From Ascoidea tarda (nom. inval.) (Eukaryota > Ascomycota > Saccharomycetes > Ascoideales > Ascoideaceae), in contig JAKTTS010000276.1 in NCBI GenBank assembly GCA_030560485.1, positions 1-20,817 of the forward strand: DNA of 20,817 nucleotides. Direction: 5' to 3'. Below, piece by piece: positions 17,112-20,817 of the stretch. Under the pieces are notes generated by a model. That model made no database searches. It was not told the DNA's origin and was given only the letters and a program-made list of their open reading frames with translations. Position numbers and translations under genes: made by a program. Within the stretch, counting starts at the first letter, position 1, and the number at the start of each line of letters is the position of its first letter.

Positions 17112-19619
17112 CTAATATTCGGGGCCTTCATCTTTAGTAATAACTCCTGAGATTGTGCTTTGTGGATTATTAGATGTTGGTGGTGATGCATTACTAAAAA
17201 CTGAGGGATGAGTGCTTCCCTTGGTAGTCACTGAAACATTTCTCATGTTCATACCATTGCTATTGTTTAATCTCATTGGTGGATAGTACATGTAATAAGA
17301 TGGTATAGGTGGCCCCTGGGAATAATCAACTCCAGCTGGATCATAATAATATTGATAATTTGGAGTATATGGATAGTAACCACCACCTGCAGAAGATTGT
17401 GGCATAGCATTTGGGTCAAAACCATAAATTTCCTTTGGCATGTAGTAAAAATAAGAAGGAGAAACCAGTGATACAGCTTTATTAGATGTGCTTGTATTAA
17501 ACTTTGAATAATCTGACAAATTGTTGGGTTGACTGTTTGTAGTGGTTGTTCCTTGTTCGACTTTATCATTGGAGTTTTCGTGAGAAATTGCAGTTGAAGG
17601 AGAATATAATGATTTTGGTAGCATGTGTGATGAATTATTTGAGCGGTTGGAAGGGGACGAAGTTGGCGATTTTCCGGTGCTCGAATTTGGATTTTTGTTT
17701 TTATTAGAAGGAGTTGGAGTTGATGTAACTGAATTATTTTTATCAATCCAAGAGTTTGTTGAAGCTGAATTTTGAATTGATGGATTTATTGTGTTTGAAC
17801 TTACTCTTTTTTGGCTTTGATTTACTTGATAATAAGACCTTGAATTTTGAGCTAGATCCTTGTCAGAACTGGAATAAGTAGAATAATCTTTATAAGATGG
17901 CAAATTATTTTTTGATGAGGCATATCTAAGATTATTTTTTGAAGAAAAACTATTTGAAGATGAATAGTTATTATAGTTTGATTGATTAGAAACATAATGA
18001 TTTGAGTTATAAGGATAATTCGAACTTCCAAGTGAACGGTTGTTATTATAATTCACTGAACGATTACCACGGTTTGAAAAGCTTCTTCTTTGAGATGTTT
18101 GAATATTAGAAAGTGAAGAACTGAAAATCTCTGAGTTATTTTGATTACTAGAAGGTGGTGGTGGTATTAAACTAAATTGCCCCATTGGAGCCTTTAAAGC
18201 CATACTACCAATTGAGGAGTTTTCATGAGAAGTAATTGATGAAGGAATTTTTTGATTCATATTATATAAACCTTGATTGTTTAAAGCCCTTTTAACTGGC
18301 AAGTTGATTGGAGGAGGTGCGAGTGTTAGCTGTTGCTCATTATAAATACTACCAGCACTGTATCTATGATGATTATTTTGTAAATTATACTGATTATGCC
18401 TATTGTGATGATGCATCTCTTTATACTGGACATGCATTGTTTTATCCATAAAGATGGCATGGTTTTCTCTTTCAACGGCTGCAGCAGCAGAAATCTCATT
18501 TTCAAACTTAATAAATGCAAAATTATTTGTTTGCTTTTGAACCAAACTAATGTCGGCAATTTTTCCATGGGCGCTAAATCTTTCTTCTAATTTTTCTTTG
18601 GTAACTCTTGAATCCAATTGGCCAACATAAATTGAATTTTTATCAATTGTAACTTCATTAATAGTTTCATCAGGAGCTTCAATATTTTTAGCCCATTGAA
18701 CAATCCATTCTGGGTTGCGATATAGATTAACATAAGCTCTAATTGCATCATCTCTATAAGCAAATTTTACGAACCAGGCTTTATTTAAAGTAATACTATT
18801 TGGATCATGATGATTAATTGGCAAGATACTTGTTCTAATATCACTATTATTACCAACTAATTGTTCGATTTCACCATATTCCTCCATCATATCACAAACA
18901 TCATTTGATTGAAGATCATAACCAGAATTGGTTGCGATGTATAAAGTTCTGTTAACTTTAGCAGGTTCACAACGAATTGATCTACCATCTAGCATTGAGT
19001 GTTGAGCTTCTCTGAGAGCCTTTTTAGCGTCTTCATCATTAGTGTATTGAACAAAAGCATATGGTCTATTTGAAGGGTCTCTTAAGACTTTAACAGCTAT
19101 TTCGCCCCATTTTTTGAAATGATTAAACACAGAATTGTATAGCTCATTATCGGATTTGGTTGCAGCTAAACTTGCGACAAATACACAAGATGATGGACGA
19201 CCACGGAATGGGGCCTTTTCATTCGATCTATTTGAAGAGTCTTGATCTTGGTTTTGATTAGTGTTTGAAATCTTTTCTTGGTGTTCTTGATCTTGAGATA
19301 ATTTAGAGATGGAATCATTAGAATTAATGTTTAAATTGTTGGAAGTTGTTTCATGATAAGAATAAAATTGGTCTTCATTATGATCTTCAACCATGTCGGT
19401 TAAGCTAACTTCATCGGATTGATTATCATCATCATCTTCGTCATCGTCATCATCATCAAGAGATTCATCAGAAGAAAAAGAGGAAGGTAATAGTTTTGTG
19501 ATATTTTGACGAACCGTGTTGTAATTCTCTAGAGTTTTGACGGGCTTGCTAAAGATAATTCTTTCAACTTCGTTATCATCCATCATGGTGGAGCTGAGTT
19601 GGTCGGTTAATTTGCTCAT
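17112..19619 (-). CDS. RIM4: Rim4-like RNA-binding protein with RRM domains and Asn/Ser/Tyr-rich tail
   Basis: An RNA-binding translational regulator. In S. cerevisiae Rim4 is a meiosis-specific amyloid-like repressor of mid-meiotic mRNAs such as CLB3. The 835 residues begin with an acidic region (Asp run at about 55-65). RRM1 spans about 144-222 (CVFVASLAATKSDNEL, RPYAFVQYTNDEDAKKAL, RCEPAKVNRT). A divergent RRM2-like segment lies at about 225-312 (EEYGEIEQLVG, WFVKFAYRDDAIRAYVNL). RRM3 spans about 329-400 (IYVGQLDSRVTKEKLEERF, FAFIKFENEISAAAAVERENH, MHVQYKE). RRM1 and RRM3 strongly resemble Rim4. Residues 400-835 are low complexity, rich in Ser, Asn, Tyr and Pro, as in prion-like tails. One CTG codon (complement of 17466-17468) lies in the Ser-rich tail. 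A Whi3-type or other RRM protein is a less likely alternative. Confidence 0.88.
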   Translation of the reverse strand: MSKLTDQLSSTMMDDNEVERIIFSKPVKTLENYNTVRQNITKLLPSSFSSDESLDDDDDDEDDDDNQSDEVSLTDMVEDHNEDQFYSYHETTSNNLNINSNDSISKLSQDQEHQEKISNTNQNQDQDSSNRSNEKAPFRGRPSSCVFVASLAATKSDNELYNSVFNHFKKWGEIAVKVLRDPSNRPYAFVQYTNDEDAKKALREAQHSMLDGRSIRCEPAKVNRTLYIATNSGYDLQSNDVCDMMEEYGEIEQLVGNNSDIRTSILPINHHDPNSITLNKAWFVKFAYRDDAIRAYVNLYRNPEWIVQWAKNIEAPDETINEVTIDKNSIYVGQLDSRVTKEKLEERFSAHGKIADISLVQKQTNNFAFIKFENEISAAAAVERENHAIFMDKTMHVQYKEMHHHNRHNQYNLQNNHHRYSAGSIYNEQQLTLAPPPINLPVKRALNNQGLYNMNQKIPSSITSHENSSIGSMALKAPMGQFSLIPPPPSSNQNNSEIFSSSLSNIQTSQRRSFSNRGNRSVNYNNNRSLGSSNYPYNSNHYVSNQSNYNNYSSSNSFSSKNNLRYASSKNNLPSYKDYSTYSSSDKDLAQNSRSYYQVNQSQKRVSSNTINPSIQNSASTNSWIDKNNSVTSTPTPSNKNKNPNSSTGKSPTSSPSNRSNNSSHMLPKSLYSPSTAISHENSNDKVEQGTTTTNSQPNNLSDYSKFNTSTSNKAVSLVSPSYFYYMPKEIYGFDPNAMPQSSAGGGYYPYTPNYQYYYDPAGVDYSQGPPIPSYYMYYPPMRLNNSNGMNMRNVSVTTKGSTHPSVFSNASPPTSNNPQSTISGVITKDEGPEY

Positions 19620-19644
19620 AATGAGATAGTAATAAAAGTATAGT

Positions 19645-19668
19645 TAGTCTTAGGATTAGTCTTAGGAT
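19645..19668. repeat. Two tandem copies of TAGTCTTAGGAT
   Basis: A perfect 12-bp direct repeat (19645-19656, 19657-19668) about 30-50 bases upstream of the RIM4-like start codon, followed by a TTAGGG motif at 19674-19679. Confidence 0.95.
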
Positions 19669-19777
19669 ACGGATTAGGGTAAAAATAAGTAATGTTGATA
19701 ATATTAATAGTAAATTGATAGAATATGATTACTTCAAGAGTTATTGAATTTTTGTTAATTAAAGAAATTTTTGCTTT

Positions 19778-19807
19778 GAGATTTATGAGATTTGAGATTT
19801 GAGATTT
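19778..19807. repeat. Four copies of GAGATTT
   Basis: Copies at 19778-19784, 19787-19793, 19794-19800 and 19801-19807; the last three are strictly tandem. They lie in the probable RIM4 leader; in mRNA sense the unit reads AAATCTC. A second TTAGGG motif overlaps the end (19807-19812). Confidence 0.9.
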
Positions 19808-20174
19808 TAGGGATTTTGAAGTTTAATTGATATTATTAGTATAATTCTATTAGGTTTCTCAATGATTTGAAGAAATGTTTTTAGCGCCGAAACAAAATTG
19901 ATTATTTTGCTATTAAAATTATACTAAAACAAGTAAAACTTTAGAAAAGTATTAGAAGAAGGTTGGGTTGAATTAAGTTAAAAAAAGGAGTTAAATGATA
20001 AATGATAATTAAATAATTCTTAGCTATTATATTGACTATTTTTTTTCTGTGATTTTGGTTGTGGATTTCGATTGAAACTAATATAAAGAATTCAGAGCTG
20101 AATTTGTATATAAGAAAAAGATAATAAAAAAAGGAAAAAAATTGTAAAACAAAACAAAAGGGGGAGAAAAATAA

Positions 20175-20193
20175 CCATATAAATATTATATGG
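20175..20193. repeat. 19-bp perfect palindrome CCATATAA-ATA-TTATATGG
   Basis: Eight-bp perfect arms (20175-20182, 20186-20193) around a 3-base centre, about 560 bases upstream of the RIM4-like ATG. The first sense ATG upstream of the gene falls inside it. Confidence 0.85.
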
Positions 20194-20817
20194 ATTGATA
20201 GATAACAATAAAAAATATTCCAAAGAAATGAATAAATAGATAAATAAATAAATAAATGAAATTCAAACCAAGTCTAAACTGAATTTTGAAAGCTGTATTT
20301 AGATTTTTTCCGGCTAATCAACAAAGAACAGAATAATAGTTTCTGAACAAAAAAAAGCACAGGTTTAAAATGAGATTTACAAATTGAAACAAGATCTCAA
20401 TAAACATGACTGTTTCTCATTTAGGCAATAGAGCTTTATATTGTTGTGGTTCAAAGCTGGTGAGCTTTGGGAAAAATTAATGCGAGAAAGTGAATCTGAT
20501 TGGTGTTCGAAGTTGTGCCTTGAGTTGAACAATTAGATTTCAAAGTAGTGGTTTTCAGGAGATAACTAAAATCAAGATTAGAATTTTCGCTTTTTTTGGG
20601 TAGGAATTAGAAAATCAACATTTGAGTTTCCAGTCAACTATTTTTGCTTTTGGAAAACCCACTTTGCTTTTGTGGTCTTTCAATTTTTATATTATTTGAA
20701 TGTAGTTTGGCAATCTGTACATTTAATTTCTATGAAAAAATACAAAAATACAAAAGAGAGTATGTTAATCTTGAATAAAGAAAAAATAGATATTATTCCA
20801 GTAATAAAGTGTGGTGC

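Larger units (their letters stand above)
19620..20817 (-). promoter_or_regulatory. Long upstream region and probable long 5' leader of the RIM4-like gene
   Basis: About 1.2 kb to the window edge without a plausible gene on either strand. The sense (minus) strand is T-rich and G-poor, and no sense ATG occurs between the start codon and 20178, about 556 bases. A candidate sense TATAAA (complement of 20435-20440) lies beyond this stretch. It also contains direct repeats at 19645-19668 and 19778-19807 and a 19-bp palindrome at 20175-20193. Confidence 0.6.

Noticed and set aside
20667-20676. Match to the middle sporulation element (sense ACCACAAAAG) upstream of RIM4
   Set aside because: A single match about 1.05 kb from the ATG in AT-rich DNA is close to chance expectation; no URS1-like site accompanies it.
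1-20817. Transposon, LTR or virus-derived sequence
   Set aside because: No reverse transcriptase, integrase, transposase or capsid-like protein, and no long terminal repeats; the repeats seen are all short and local.

Overview
The window reads as nuclear DNA of an ascomycete (budding) yeast. It is AT-rich and carries eight protein genes on both strands, almost all without introns. Recognisable products are Ccr4, a CocE/NonD-type serine hydrolase, a Dip5-like amino acid permease, an MDP-1-type HAD phosphatase, Pop7, V-ATPase subunit d (Vma6) and a Rim4-like RNA-binding protein. One 1343-residue protein I could not place firmly. Several proteins carry long Asn, Ser or Asp tracts. I see no rRNA, tRNA, CRISPR, transposon or virus-derived element.

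Layout. 1-2605 (+): CCR4, with its 5' end cut off by the window edge. 3001-5133 (-): S15/CocE hydrolase. 5134-6337: a divergent, GC-richer 1.2 kb promoter region. 6338-7984 (+): amino acid permease. 8783-9526 (+): MDP-1-like phosphatase with an intron near its 5' end. 10314-14345 (-): large Asn/Asp-rich protein. 14637-15227 (+): POP7, divergent from the large gene. 15311-16354 (-): VMA6, convergent with POP7. 17112-19619 (-): RIM4-like gene with a long upstream region running to the right edge.

Most genes are unrelated housekeeping genes in ordinary yeast spacing. CCR4 (mRNA deadenylation), POP7 (RNase P/MRP) and RIM4 (meiotic translational control) all act on RNA, but nothing shows they are co-regulated. 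The hydrolase and permease share one intergenic region and could together serve peptide or amino acid use; this is inference.

The strongest global signal is near-absence of the codon CTG: I count 8 in roughly 5,000 codons, none at a position I judge to be a conserved leucine. The permease, VMA6 and the 1343-codon gene have none. This fits a yeast lineage in which CUG was reassigned (for example Ascoidea/Saccharomycopsis, or the Candida CUG-Ser clade). CTG content also works here as a test of whether an open frame is coding. Other points of interest are a decayed 9-bp minisatellite encoding a hydrophobic-Asn-Asn tripeptide repeat in Ccr4, a splice-phase conflict in the MDP-1-like gene, and an ATG-free leader of about 550 bases in front of RIM4. 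I did not find a clearly new multi-gene system.
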